Source: Varroa destructor (taxonomy: Eukaryota; Arthropoda; Arachnida; Mesostigmata; Varroidae). Taken from it: DNA of 64,000 nucleotides. Under the pieces are notes generated by a model. That model was not told where the DNA came from and did not search any database. It saw nothing but the letters and a program-made list of their open reading frames with translations. The DNA is taken from positions 33,796,105 to 33,860,104 of the forward strand of contig NW_019211457.1 in NCBI RefSeq assembly GCF_002443255.2, written 5' to 3'. Below are positions 13,601 to 23,160 of the stretch, one piece after another (position 1 is the stretch's first letter; each line of letters begins with the position of its first letter). A program made the position numbers and the translations under genes.

Positions 13601-13899
13601 GCATGGAGAACACCGCGGCAAATCTTGCTAGTTAATCGGTGGGGAGGAAGGCGAACCACGTCCAGTTTGTTTGTTGTTCCCCCTTTACAGCCGCGCCCAG
13701 ACCGCTTGTGTTACCGCTCACTGCACGGCTGCCAACGCCAGTGCGGCTCGGGCGGTTCGTGCTGCTGTTTCTCCTCATCATACTTTCTGTAATGGTCCGT
13801 TTCTTTTAATTCACTCTCTCTTTCTCGACTTTGCTTCCTCTTGCTCCGTGTCTCACAGACTGTATCTCTAATCAACGCCGCCGCCGCCGCCTCCGCTTG
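13601..13899. other. Pyrimidine-rich GC-richer block
   Basis: The plus strand is strongly C/T-rich, particularly 13790-13895. Minus-strand frames across it are Glu, Arg and Lys-rich because they read the purine strand; the one ending at 13711 has no in-frame ATG. It forms the left half of the composition switch at about 13.9 kb. Confidence 0.6.
13876..13891. repeat. (CGC)5 trinucleotide run
   Basis: Five CGC units at the end of the pyrimidine-rich block, just before the turn to purine-rich sequence at about 13.9 kb. Runs of this kind are common in 5' untranslated regions and promoters, but here that is only a suggestion. Confidence 0.95.
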
Positions 13900-14031
13900 C
13901 ACATTTTCGTGAGCACCTATGTTCTTCTGTGTTGGATACGAAATGGGCGAAGTGCGGTAACAGACTTCGAAAGTAACGAGAAAAGTAAGAGGAGACTGCA
14001 GAAGTTTTAGGAGAACGTTTACCCCAGCTAA

Positions 14032-14277
14032 ATGACAGAAGAGGAACCACCAGACTTGGAACTTAAGCGTAGAGCATATAGTAGTGTTGATTGCAGGGAC
14101 AGAAAGGGAGACAGAGGGGAAGGGTGGGCGGATTATAAAAAATTACAATCACCACAAAGGTTTGTGCTCTGTAGATTGCAAGTGACAAACTACCCCTTGC
14201 TTTTTTTCTATGCTCTTCTGCGTTCTGTAGTCGCTATCGCGTTCTTGTCATTTTTCGGTCGGTCGATCAGTATATAA
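14032..14277 (+). CDS. Candidate small membrane protein, 81 aa
   Basis: This is a candidate only. The ATG at 14032 has A at -3, a favourable context. The first 40 residues are charged and begin with MTEEEPPDLELKRR. The C-terminal third is hydrophobic (about residues 55-75, including LLFFYALL and AIAFLSFFG) and could form one membrane segment, giving a tail-anchored topology. I recognise no family. It lies just right of the pyrimidine-to-purine switch at 13.9 kb, on the strand that the purine bias would predict as sense. Its last codons overlap a TATA-like box, so if that box is used this frame may not be translated as read. A chance frame cannot be excluded. Confidence 0.22.
   Translation: MTEEEPPDLELKRRAYSSVDCRDRKGDRGEGWADYKKLQSPQRFVLCRLQVTNYPLLFFYALLRSVVAIAFLSFFGRSISI
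14271..14277 (+). promoter_or_regulatory. TATA-like box
   Basis: TATATAA lies 34 bases upstream of an ATG in a strong context at 14305. Core-promoter spacing would put transcription start near 14300, leaving almost no leader before that ATG. TATA-like strings are frequent in AT-rich DNA, so position is the only support. Confidence 0.2.
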
Positions 14278-14304
14278 CGACGACGATCACTAGCAGCTTT
14301 TGCC

Positions 14305-14541
14305 ATGGTATTCGTTGATTTGTCACGCAATCCCTATGGCAGAACCGCTGCCGTCATTCAGCTACTACTGTTACCAGCGAAGGGGTTTGGGGCAAAGCTG
14401 CCACGCTATGTAAGGAAGCAATTAGAGTTGTTGACTTTGGGACAACGTTACGATTACGAAGACTTGCCCCGCCTGGGCTACCACCACCGCTGCTGCCAGC
14501 GTTACGACCTGGATGCGCGATGCAACAGAGATACGACATGA
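14305..14541 (+). CDS. Candidate small protein, 78 aa, unknown
   Basis: The ATG lies in a GCCATGG context, a near-ideal start. The translation opens with MVFVDLSRNPYG, then has a short hydrophobic run (about residues 16-24) and a basic middle, and ends in a Tyr, Arg and Cys-rich tail (YHHRCCQRYD). No known domain is seen. It follows the 14032-14277 frame on the same strand by 27 bases. It could be a real short gene, one exon of a spliced gene, or chance. Confidence 0.22.
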   Translation: MVFVDLSRNPYGRTAAVIQLLLLPAKGFGAKLPRYVRKQLELLTLGQRYDYEDLPRLGYHHRCCQRYDLDARCNRDTT

Positions 14542-14650
14542 GAGAATGGTTACAGAGAAAAAGCTTGAGTGGTAATAAACGAGCAACAAACAATAGGAAA
14601 TGAGGTAGAATCCTGGATGGATACGTTGGTGCACGTCCAAGACGGCGGGG

Positions 14651-15067
14651 ATGTCGGCGACTAGGTTCTACGACACTTCAGCGTGGCGAGCTCCGCTCAT
14701 TTACGACGATTATAATGGCGTCATTTGCGTACGCGATCAATGCAATCTGACAAAAAAAGCGCGCCGGTCCAAACGAGCCGTCTGCCACGTCGAGGTGAAA
14801 TATCTCATCAGGCATATTGCACTTCAGTCCTTCTTATTTGAGCGGATATACATTGTCTCGCAAATGACACGCGCAGACGCACGTTCGACGCTAGGACATG
14901 CGAAAGGCTTCTACTTGAGCCTGAAATTACAACTAGCTAAAAGTTTGTATGTGCAGGCGGCTACACTTAGAATCACTATTTTTTATTTACATTTAGAATC
15001 ACTACGCGTCATTAATTCGAATTATACTGATCGAGTGTCCGCAGCATTTTTTGTAGAGAGTATGTGA
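14651..15067 (+). CDS. Candidate protein, 138 aa, unknown
   Basis: The longest ATG frame of this block, starting in a G-rich context. The N-terminal half is basic (KKARRSKRAVCH). No signal peptide or membrane segment is evident and I recognise no family. The frame contains a 12-base direct repeat, TTAGAATCACTA, at 14967-14978 and 14993-15004 (26 bases apart), so part of the C-terminal region may be a local duplication. It is the third plus-strand frame in a row after the composition switch at 13.9 kb. The call depends on transcript evidence. Confidence 0.25.
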   Translation: MSATRFYDTSAWRAPLIYDDYNGVICVRDQCNLTKKARRSKRAVCHVEVKYLIRHIALQSFLFERIYIVSQMTRADARSTLGHAKGFYLSLKLQLAKSLYVQAATLRITIFYLHLESLRVINSNYTDRVSAAFFVESM

Positions 15068-15080
15068 CAATTTTCACAAT

Positions 15081-15092
15081 CGTCGCCATTTT
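15081..15092 (-). promoter_or_regulatory. YY1/Pho-like motif
   Basis: The minus strand reads AAAATGGCGACG, a match to the ATGGCG core plus flanks of the YY1 and Pleiohomeotic consensus. It lies 14 bases after the stop of the 14651-15067 frame. Single motif matches are common in a window of this size. Confidence 0.15.
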
Positions 15093-15236
15093 AAAAAGCT
15101 GACTACCTATATTAGACTGGTACCCGAACGACTCCCCAGGACTTTTTTTAACCTGAACGGCCCCTTTATTAAACAAACCATTCTACTACCTTTTTTCTAT
15201 AGTTCGCATTAAACGACATAATAATTTTTTGGTTAT

Positions 15237-15279
15237 TATTACTATTATAGTACTATTAAATAGAGTACTATTAGTAATA
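15237..15279. repeat. Imperfect AT-rich inverted repeat
   Basis: The arms (left 15237-15254, right 15264-15279) pair over sixteen bases with a two-base bulge around a nine-base centre. They are made of TATTAC/GTAATA and AGTACT elements. It could extrude a hairpin. No flanking target duplication is evident. Confidence 0.6.
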
Positions 15280-16423
15280 TCCGTAATAGTACGCATAGTC
15301 AACGACAGTCGTACAGGCTAACGCTAAGCAACAGTCATGAGTGTAACCCAGCATCAGTCATTTCCATTTTTTTTGCTCCCTTCGATTTTCCATTTCCAAA
15401 CCCCATCTCCGCCCTCCGTTTGTAATTTATCTAGCTGCAATGTCCCACAGAGTGTGAGCCGTTGTGGATTACGGTCAGCCCGTATTGAGTGCTACATTGG
15501 CAAGTGTACATGATGCAATATAGATTTCAAGTATTTTCTTTTCGAAGACGATAGCCGCTATCGACCAGCCGCCTCTGCTTAGAATAGCGCACCTCAATAG
15601 ACCGCTGCGTAAATCGCTTCGTGCGTGATGCCGCAACTCTTGTTCCCTGCTTGAAGTTTGGCGAAAATCTCTCGGAAAACTTTTCAGTTCTTCAGGAGTT
15701 ATTTTTCTTGTTACTCGCTGATCCACCAGTGGCTACGTTGTAAGGGGGAAAAGCGGCTGACATCATCATCTGCATATAAAAAGGTATCGCATAGTATCGA
15801 AGTAGCAATCTAAGCTTCGAAAATTAGCTTCAATGCTCAAATAACAGTAGTCAAAGCTAACAACAACGTTTGATAACTGAGAATTTATATATATATATAT
15901 ATTGTCTCAAACATGGTAAGATGCACCCCAGTTACCCAGTCAAAAATAATTCATTGACATCTCTTGTGTACTCTATGGCCTGTGGTGTACTATATCAATG
16001 AGGGGGTTATTATCATTGAGATTCGTTATTTCTTGTCATTTGTTATTTAGTACTATGGTTTTTCACTCAAATTTTTTTTGAAAAACTTTTGAGACACTTT
16101 ATTCTTCACTCGTGATAAGTGTCGATCGAAGAGCCATTTGCTATTACCATCAAATTTGGTAGATGCATTTTTTTTAAATTTGATTTACTTTTAAGAAAAA
16201 CGTACACGAGTACTTTTAATTGGTGAGTAGCGACTCTTCTAAACACATGATATTATTAGTCGGAAGTTTACGTAGCGCATTCTAGCTCTACGTTTTTGCA
16301 TTATTTCTTCGCCAGTTTTCCACCGTTCCGGTACCTCAAGTCCTGTTTTCAATATCGAATAGTATCTTCTTATGTTGGCAGGACTTTTTTACCCTTGCAA
16401 TAGCCAAAAATAGTTCTACCTGT
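15280..16423. other. AT-rich stretch, no supportable gene
   Basis: An 83-codon minus frame (15726-15475) has no domain. A TATGCAGATGATG string on the minus strand near 15765-15777 gives YADDD, but nothing around it supports a reverse transcriptase. A (TA)8 run lies at 15886-15902. The remainder is low-complexity AT. Confidence 0.5.
15886..15902. repeat. Short (TA)8 run
   Basis: Seventeen bases of alternating TA in AT-rich surroundings, without complementary flanks. Confidence 0.9.
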
Positions 16424-16892
16424 TCATTTCTGCTCGGTCTTCTGCACATGTTCCATCACACATTCCAGCATCGACAGCAGCGGCAGCAATGGCATCAAAC
16501 AAGATCGAGAGCCGCAAAGACACTGTTCTTTCCGGTACTCACTTTGACCTCTTCGTGTGCGCGCGCTTCTACGTTCGAAGCAGACATCTTTCGTGGGCCT
16601 TTGACAAACACTTACAAGTCTTGCCTGCTCGAACCGCAGAATTAGGCGGTTATAAGCGACGAAACCAAAAAATGCTTGTTCATCTCGCCAGACTAACAGC
16701 GGCCGAATGGTGGACACATTGACCTAAGGCACAGCGGAAGCACTAGAGAATAATTTGTCGTTCATTATTTTTAAAGTGGGTGTTGTTGATATTTGCCCTC
16801 ATTTCTTGCATGCCATACATCTGCTAGCCACGACTGTTATGGTAGGTAGCTATTAGGTCGAATAGAAACGGCAGCATTTTCTCTATCTGGCA
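16424..16892. other. GC-richer flank of the retroelement relic
   Basis: Overlapping frames of 65-97 codons run on both strands; the plus frame 16489-16722 (77 codons from ATG) is in the orientation of the reverse transcriptase relic that follows. I recognise no endonuclease or early reverse transcriptase block in it, so its membership in the element is open. Confidence 0.35.
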
Positions 16893-16920
16893 TAGCTATA
16901 TATATATATATATATAGCTA
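16893..16920. repeat. 28-bp perfect palindrome with TA core
   Basis: TAGC, then ten TA steps, then GCTA: both arms match exactly through the centre. It lies directly upstream of the reverse transcriptase relic and interrupts what would be its upstream sequence. Confidence 0.95.
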
Positions 16921-17294
16921 ATAGACAGCATTTTGAGCGGCGTTTATTTAGCGGAACTACAGATATCCATTTGGATACACCCCAGTGGTAATTTTCGTCC
17001 AGTGCCATCTTAGCCGATGATGTTGTCCTGCTAGTTTCAGGTGCCTGCTTGTGTTTCCAGTAGGCTTCGTTCCAGTAGATTTCGTTTTTACTATTCTTGC
17101 GAAGGATCTCTTCGACTCGCGTTAGTAATAACAGCTATTTTGGATTCGTAGGCCCGCTCCTGCCGGCGATGACGCGGGTGGCAAGCGTATTTCGTAGCGT
17201 CTTAAAATGTTTTGCCGGACGGTTAAACCGAGTCGTCTGTTTACGCATGCACTATCTGCGTGGCCCTGGGAAGCGTGATACGCCAACGGGGTGA
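16917..17294 (+). mobile_element. Non-LTR retrotransposon relic (reverse transcriptase)
   Basis: One frame contains ILADDVVLLVSG with the Ala-Asp-Asp at 17013-17021. This is the catalytic [YF]ADD box of non-LTR reverse transcriptases followed by the usual hydrophobic LLVSG. The same frame runs back to about 16920 with one stop, and forward through two stops to 17294. There SYFGFVGPLLP and FRSVLKCFAGRLNRV resemble the segment after the YLG box of R1/Jockey-type elements. Being in one phase over 378 bases, with three stops, argues for a fossil rather than chance. The expected QG block upstream and the ends of the element were not found. The fragment cannot make an active enzyme. Confidence 0.5.
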
Positions 17295-17733
17295 CAGAAT
17301 GCCCTAGGCGACCAATGACCTTAAACCCGATTTTTTAAAAATATTCTTCCTACGCGTTGCGCTGAATTTGAGACAAGCTCAAAAGAGATGACTTCAATAC
17401 GTTGAATTGGTATGAAAAACGGTACTGACAGCAGCGATGCCTTGTTGACCCTTCTTCCTTCTCTATCACCTCAAAGACGCGTGAGTTGCGCTCGGACTCG
17501 AAGGCTTTCGTAGCGTTAAAAGCCGCTGCGGATGAAAGCAGCAGGACGGCGCTGGATGCTGAGTGGCTGGCGTTTCAATGCTACAAGCTAGTGGCAGGCA
17601 GCTGGGAAGCTATTCATCTTGACAAAACGCGACCACCGAGATCCAACAGCTCCACGAGGGGCTGGTAGTTTCAAAAGCGCTGTTTGCCAAGGACGTTACC
17701 AGCACGTCAGAAGATGACGCCACAAAGAAATGA
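17295..17733 (+). pseudogene. Possible 3' remainder of the retroelement, frameshifted
   Basis: After the relic above, two balanced frames follow on the same strand: 17486-17668 (includes LDAEWLAFQCYKLVAGSWEA) and, shifted by one base, 17623-17733 (EIQQLHEGLVVSKALFAKD and an acidic end SEDDATKK, then stop). Together they read like one protein tail broken by a frameshift near 17620. I do not recognise the family. They may be the end of the retroelement's protein or unrelated. An AT-rich tract with a T run follows. Confidence 0.25.
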
Positions 17734-19521
17734 TTCATAATTTTTGCTTATCCGTTATTTGTTTGTAATTCATAGTCTGTTGTGTTTCTCACGTTTGCGC
17801 TAATTTCTTCTTAATTTTTCTTTAATTAACTTGTAATTTAAGGGCACATTTAGGAAAATAACTTTTTTTTTTCTATAACGTGTAACTATGGCAGCAATTG
17901 AATCGTTCTTTTCATTAAGTTCATCAGAGCTATAAGCATAAATGCACATTAATAATAGTTCGTCTTACTATGTAAAAGTTATGGTACGTTTCTTCCATTT
18001 AAAATCCGAACGATTTGGTTGTCCCGTCCTTTGCGAATTACCAACAGATTTTAGTATGATATTTCCAATGGTGTCCTGTTAAGGGCCGTACTTTTTAAGT
18101 AGCATTTTCCAGATAGTGCTGGTAGTCGAAAGCAATCCGCTTGGAAAATTGTTAGCGAACATTGATTCTTTATATTAGGACAACAGGTAAGGATCCCGAG
18201 CCTTCTCCAAGATCTTTTCAATTTTAGAGAAAGATTGAAATTAGTTAGCGGAACATCTGTTTTACATCGATAGTCTGCCAACTAGATAAACGTTATAGAA
18301 AACTAGTACGTATAAAAACAAAAAAAAAAGAACGGTTTAATTTAATTTTGTATGTTATAACTTCTTAAGTTAATTGGAAATCAGGATAATCGTTTTATGG
18401 GTGATATTTAGTGGCCGCCATGTATCCAAAGTGGTTCGTCTCTTGAACTTGATTCTCTAGTACGTGCATCATGAAAAGCATAATTGGATTATATTTTTAA
18501 ACATGTATGAATTTGCAAAGACTCCGAATAGTTTTACTGGACATACCGTTGATTTGATGTAAGTTACACACGTAATCTTTAATTCGTACCAGCTATTAGC
18601 TAGGATCAGGATAGCTCATCATTAGCTAAATGACATCAAGATAAGGCAAAGTGGTGTAGAACTTTCTATCAAATGACCAGTGTAATTTATTTCAACAATT
18701 TCGACATTCCGCTTAACTGAAACTTTGCTAACTTCACCTGAGCGACCCTATAGCGCATGACAAGACAACATAACGCTCTAAGTTTCCGGCGTGCCGCTCC
18801 AACGTACACAAAATTCAATCCTACACTAGTCAGAAATGAAATTCAGAGCGTGTTTTTGAATCGCTCTCGCTATCTGTGCTTCAAACCTTAATGCACTAGT
18901 GTCTATTTTGATTGTCCTTGCAGATCTCTGTAAGATCTTCCTAATCTGTCACCCATCTACGGCATCTTTGGTTTTCAGGTCAACTGATACTGACGTACGC
19001 CAAAAGAAGAAGTACCAGCCGTTAGATAGTATTTTGACAGTTCTAGAAGATAGACGATTACTTATATATAGTCTGACATTATAAAGTACGCATTTTCGTC
19101 CAGTTTAACCTTCCAGCCAGTCATAACGGAATTCATTACGGAAGGAATCCTATGTGACAAAAGATCAGATCTCGAACATATTTTAACCATGCGTAGTCCA
19201 TTGATTTGTACGACAATATCTATTTTAGTCGGAAACTTGACGGAAAGTGGAGCATACACATAGTTACATGGTAGAATGTCGCTACAAAGTTACTTTTCTT
19301 TAAGTCATCTCCGATTGTATGCTACTGTTTGATTTTGGGTAGGGTCGATTATGAAGTGCTGCAGTATTTTCATAGCAAAATTCATAGCGTTTATCAAGGG
19401 GGTAGTGAAGAATATTGGAAAAACGTCGAAGATCCTTCCTAATCATATGATACAGTCGAACTGAAGGGGCAAATCGCTCGTGCGAAGCTTCACCACTAGG
19501 CAGAAATTGTCGCGTCTATAA
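17734..19521. other. AT-rich stretch, no supportable gene
   Basis: T-rich and A-rich runs without long simple repeats. Frames of 60-76 codons occur at 18051-18281 minus, 18899-19084 plus and 19062-19259 minus, without domains. A minus-strand ACATGGCGGCC string near 18412 resembles a YY1/Pho site but stands alone. Confidence 0.55.
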
Positions 19522-20046
19522 ATGTTGCATATACACAAAAAGCGACGGATAAGTCACTTGGGTATGCATTCGAATTGCTCGATGAGCAAAAAAGCAGCGA
19601 ACCCTCAAAGTGATAGATTTATCGGGAACTGCAAACAGAGATTATCTAAATTAGATAGAATGATTTACCTTCAAAGTGGCACACATGCATCTTTGGAAGG
19701 CAAGCTCCAGTTGGTCTTATCAGAAGAAAAGTCTGTAATAACTTCCTTTCCGATAGTGAATGCAGGATTTTCTCTCAGTGTAAACGTACTCTTTTCTTCA
19801 CGTCGAACTTATTCCCTTATAATCTATCTTACCCTCCGCCAAACCCTTCGTTGGCTCTTTTCTGGATCGCTGAGCGGGATCCTACGTATTCCTACATTAG
19901 TTATTCTCGTAGCTGCGTCTTGTCATCACTTCCAATTACGACTCATGTATTGTCTACGGACTTACATTTATTCCGATATATTGTTTCCTTTGTTAAGCAA
20001 ATTCGCTCATTCAACAAAGTCATGTACCTTGTTTTGCTACGGATAA
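19522..20046 (+). CDS. Candidate protein, 174 aa, unknown
   Basis: One of the longest ATG frames in the AT-rich part. A TATAAA string ends at the ATG (TCTATAAATG), so it cannot act as a TATA box for this start. The N-terminal half is basic (KKRRISH, KKAANPQ, KQRLSKLDR). The C-terminal half is hydrophobic, with a possible membrane segment around IPTLVILVAASCH. No family is recognised. A second plus frame (19851-20336) overlaps the end in another phase. A rough base-composition estimate gives about one chance frame this long per window, so it remains a candidate. Confidence 0.2.
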   Translation: MLHIHKKRRISHLGMHSNCSMSKKAANPQSDRFIGNCKQRLSKLDRMIYLQSGTHASLEGKLQLVLSEEKSVITSFPIVNAGFSLSVNVLFSSRRTYSLIIYLTLRQTLRWLFSGSLSGILRIPTLVILVAASCHHFQLRLMYCLRTYIYSDILFPLLSKFAHSTKSCTLFCYG

Positions 20047-22149
20047 AGCCACATTTATTTTTTCGAATCACGAAAGGACTAATTGTTCATTGCTTTTCAT
20101 ACGCAAATTCATTTGCTTTTGTTGACGCAGCGTATATTACCTTAGCTGAGCCTCCTGCAACATTCACTGACAAAAGATATCCAGCGCGACCTTCTACAAA
20201 AATCAAGCCGCTTTGGCGCCTTTCTTTTTTCGATGTTCGTATCCTTATCGTCTTCTTTCGTTATCTCTCTCTCTCTCTCTCTCACTTTCATTTTTTCTCT
20301 GTAGCTAAAAGGGATACTCTCTATCTCGTCTGCTAGTAGCTTAGCCCAATAAAAGCAGGCAGACCAGACATCGCTGTCCATTCGCAAAAAGATGACTTGC
20401 ACCGGCAACCACTACCGCCCATAGGTGCTCGCCGTTTTAGCCATTATCGCTTGGCTTGCCGGAGGGCACGACGGAGGCTGGGATGGGGGTGTAGCCAATT
20501 GAGCTGGTTTGGGGAGGTGTGCAATAAAAATGCAAATTAAATAGTTTTTGCTTTCCTTCGAGATCCAGCTTTCGACCGCTAGCCGAAGGCCGGAACCAGC
20601 TTTTTCTCGCCCGTACTCTCTCTCTTTCTGTGGCAACGTTTTGCTCTCGGGCTGTTGTGTATGCTCATGCATCTGTGGGCGTGTGTATGTATGTGTGTGC
20701 GCGTATTTCTTCTGTGTGTCTACCTATACGCCTAAGAACGGGAGATCGTGTTTGGAACGACAGGCCAGCCCGTTGGCCGTCCCTCTGGGTCAGGTTGCTA
20801 TTTGGGTTTCTTCCGAAGAATCTGTAACGATTTTAGTTTGGGCTGTACATCGCCAAGGCGCCGAGGTTTAGTGAGTGCCGGTTGACATAAAGAGAAGAAG
20901 GGCAAACTCGGCAGCGGCTGTGTGCTGAAATACATAGCAAAAAAGCCATTGCTGATGAGGAAGTTGTTACGTCGAAGGCGCCGTCAAATACTTCACGGTG
21001 AAGATATGAACTTTAGGAAGATATTTTAAGAAAAGAGATTAGCTTAGATTGATGTGTATACTGGCTCTCGCAGTATCTGCGTTTAAGTAAACAACGTTTA
21101 TAACGTGTCAACATTCAACGCAGACCTATAATGGTGGTTCATCTTGCAGGATTGTCCATAGAGATGCATAGTATAGCTCTGGACAGTTTGATAGAATTTT
21201 TAACTTCATGCTACAGACCAGCATTTTATCCCTTATAATAGATAATTTTGGTTTCTATGAGGTTATGCTGACATTGGACAGACAGTTATGAGTGCAGAGA
21301 GTTTATCCTGCCTGGATAACGGCAGAGTAAATTACATTTGAGGGAATATTTGCATACAATTCGAGAAAAAATATCGCTATGTAAAAACAAAATATCCGAC
21401 ACACTGATCCGAAGTTGGGTTGTCCACCTTGCCTTAGATCAACGAGATTTTGTCAATTACGTTGCCTGATAACACTTTGCTCAATATAAAATTTCCTGAA
21501 ACGATTATGATAATTTATAGCCCTTTCTGGTAGCCATTTTGCCTGCGTAGAAGTGGGTTATCCTTACTATACTAGCTGTTGCTTGTACAACTAATATCCG
21601 TGCGATCAATCCGAAATGTCGATTAGTATCTTTCGCGGGGTTAATCCATTTCGGATAAATCATATGAATCATGATAATTATGCAACCATCTTCCGATCTT
21701 CTCTGCTTACTGCCGACCCTCTTTACTAGCCGCATTGCCATCCTGTTAGGTATCTTACTGAGGATATTTTCTGTTGCCTCGCCGCTTCTTCTGCTGCTTA
21801 CTCTTTCCACTAAGCTCCTCCTTGCTGAAAGTCCTGTTTAGCCTCGAACCCATGCACCAGTTTCAACTCGCATAAGCCATCACAGTAGCATAACTACACG
21901 TTGCCTAACCTTGAAACAAAAATGGCTTAAGCATCCAAGTCTGGTGCCGGGTTCCCGTCTTGAAAGCTTCATTCGCCGAAGGCCTAGCCGACCTCCGAGT
22001 GGCTGAACTGGTCCCAACCCCCAGAATTTTCCGTGGAATGTATTTTGTACCCGAGCACCAACAGTTAGTAGAAGGGTCGTTCTACCACAAGCAAACCGCA
22101 CAGGCGAGTGAAGTGAGTCTTTTCATTCTAACCATTTTCCAACCTTAGA
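20047..22149. other. Pyrimidine-rich then mixed sequence, no gene called
   Basis: 20.2-20.9 kb is pyrimidine-rich and GC-richer, with overlapping frames on both strands (20142-20408 minus, 20548-20871 plus) that carry no domain and look composition-driven. 21.0-21.8 kb is AT-rich with a 101-codon minus frame (21810-21505), basic and unassigned. Confidence 0.5.
20264..20283. repeat. (TC)10 microsatellite
   Basis: Ten TC units in the pyrimidine-rich block. On the minus strand these are GA repeats of the kind bound by GAGA factor in insects, a possible but untested role. Confidence 0.97.
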
Positions 22150-22150
22150 T

Positions 22151-22166
22151 CTCTCTCTCTCTCTCT
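22151..22166. repeat. (CT)8 microsatellite
   Basis: Eight CT units following AGAT, at the start of a GC-richer segment. Confidence 0.95.
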
Positions 22167-23160
22167 ATCGCTTCCACACCTCTTCCACGTTTCGGAACTT
22201 CGCCGAAATAGAGAACGACAGAGGGCAAAATGGAGAGGGACGTGTGGTTCAGAGCTCTACGAAGCGAAGCGGAAGGCTCTCCCGTTTATCCGACAGTGGC
22301 CAACGACTGACGCCGTACAACTAGTTCTCTTCTGCTGTTCACCGGACGCGCGCTATCCCTTTTATCTCTTTTCGACATAACCCGGTTCCAGGTCCACCAA
22401 AGTCCCAAAACCAGCTTCTCCGGCATGACCCGCGGTTCCCCAGCCTTGCCTCTTTCCCGAGGGCTCAACTACGGTTCTCGAACAGCAGAAGCGAGGGCTG
22501 TCTCAGCATCAGCAAAGGCCTAGTTGTTATGCATAGCATGTTGCCTTCGCATGGTCTACCCTGTTCCGCACTCCTCCAGTCAAAGCTAATGGCGGTAGCT
22601 GCAGCGGCGGTCTGTTCCTCAAGCAAACGAGGAATACGATGGCATAAAGATAAATTCTTTAGGATTTTACGTACACAGGCAAGCTACTTTCGACCAGCCG
22701 GCCCCTCGGCCTCCGGCCTGCCTGCCCGCTTGCTTGGTTCAGCCGTACATCGCCTATGCTCATTTCTTCGTTGTCTCTTGGCCCTTTTCTGTTCAACAAG
22801 GCTGGACGCGAACGGCAAATGCGGTCAGCACAAAGGCTACGATAGAGAGCATATGTTTGAAAAGTTTTAAATTCCCTTTCTATTGCCCCTGCCTTTCCTC
22901 TCTCTGGCACCCCATTTTAGTCCAATATCTTCTTCGTCTTCCCCGCACTCTACTCTCAGCTATAAAGCACATGACGCCTAGCCTCATCCCGTGCATGTAT
23001 GTTTTGGAAACGACCAACTAACGACAGCATGGAAGCAACCCGTGAGAAAAAGAGATGGCTAGAGTGACGAAGACGAAAAGCACTACAGAAAAGAGAGGGC
23101 AAAGGCAGGGAGTTCAAGACTAAGAGCTAAAAGACTAAGAAAAAAATAGAAATAACAAAT
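22167..23160. other. GC-richer block with a composition switch near 22,985
   Basis: From 22.5 to 22.98 kb the plus strand is C/T-rich (for example 22870-22950). From 23.02 to 23.16 kb it is strongly A/G-rich. The frames found (22529-22870 plus, 22734-23021 plus, 22910-22659 minus) overlap each other and have no domains. No gene is called. The turn is listed as a possible divergent transcription point. Confidence 0.5.

Noticed and set aside
15760..15780. YADD motif on the minus strand
   Set aside because: It is followed by DVSRFSP, not the hydrophobic stretch expected in reverse transcriptases, and one chance YADD is not surprising in a window this size.
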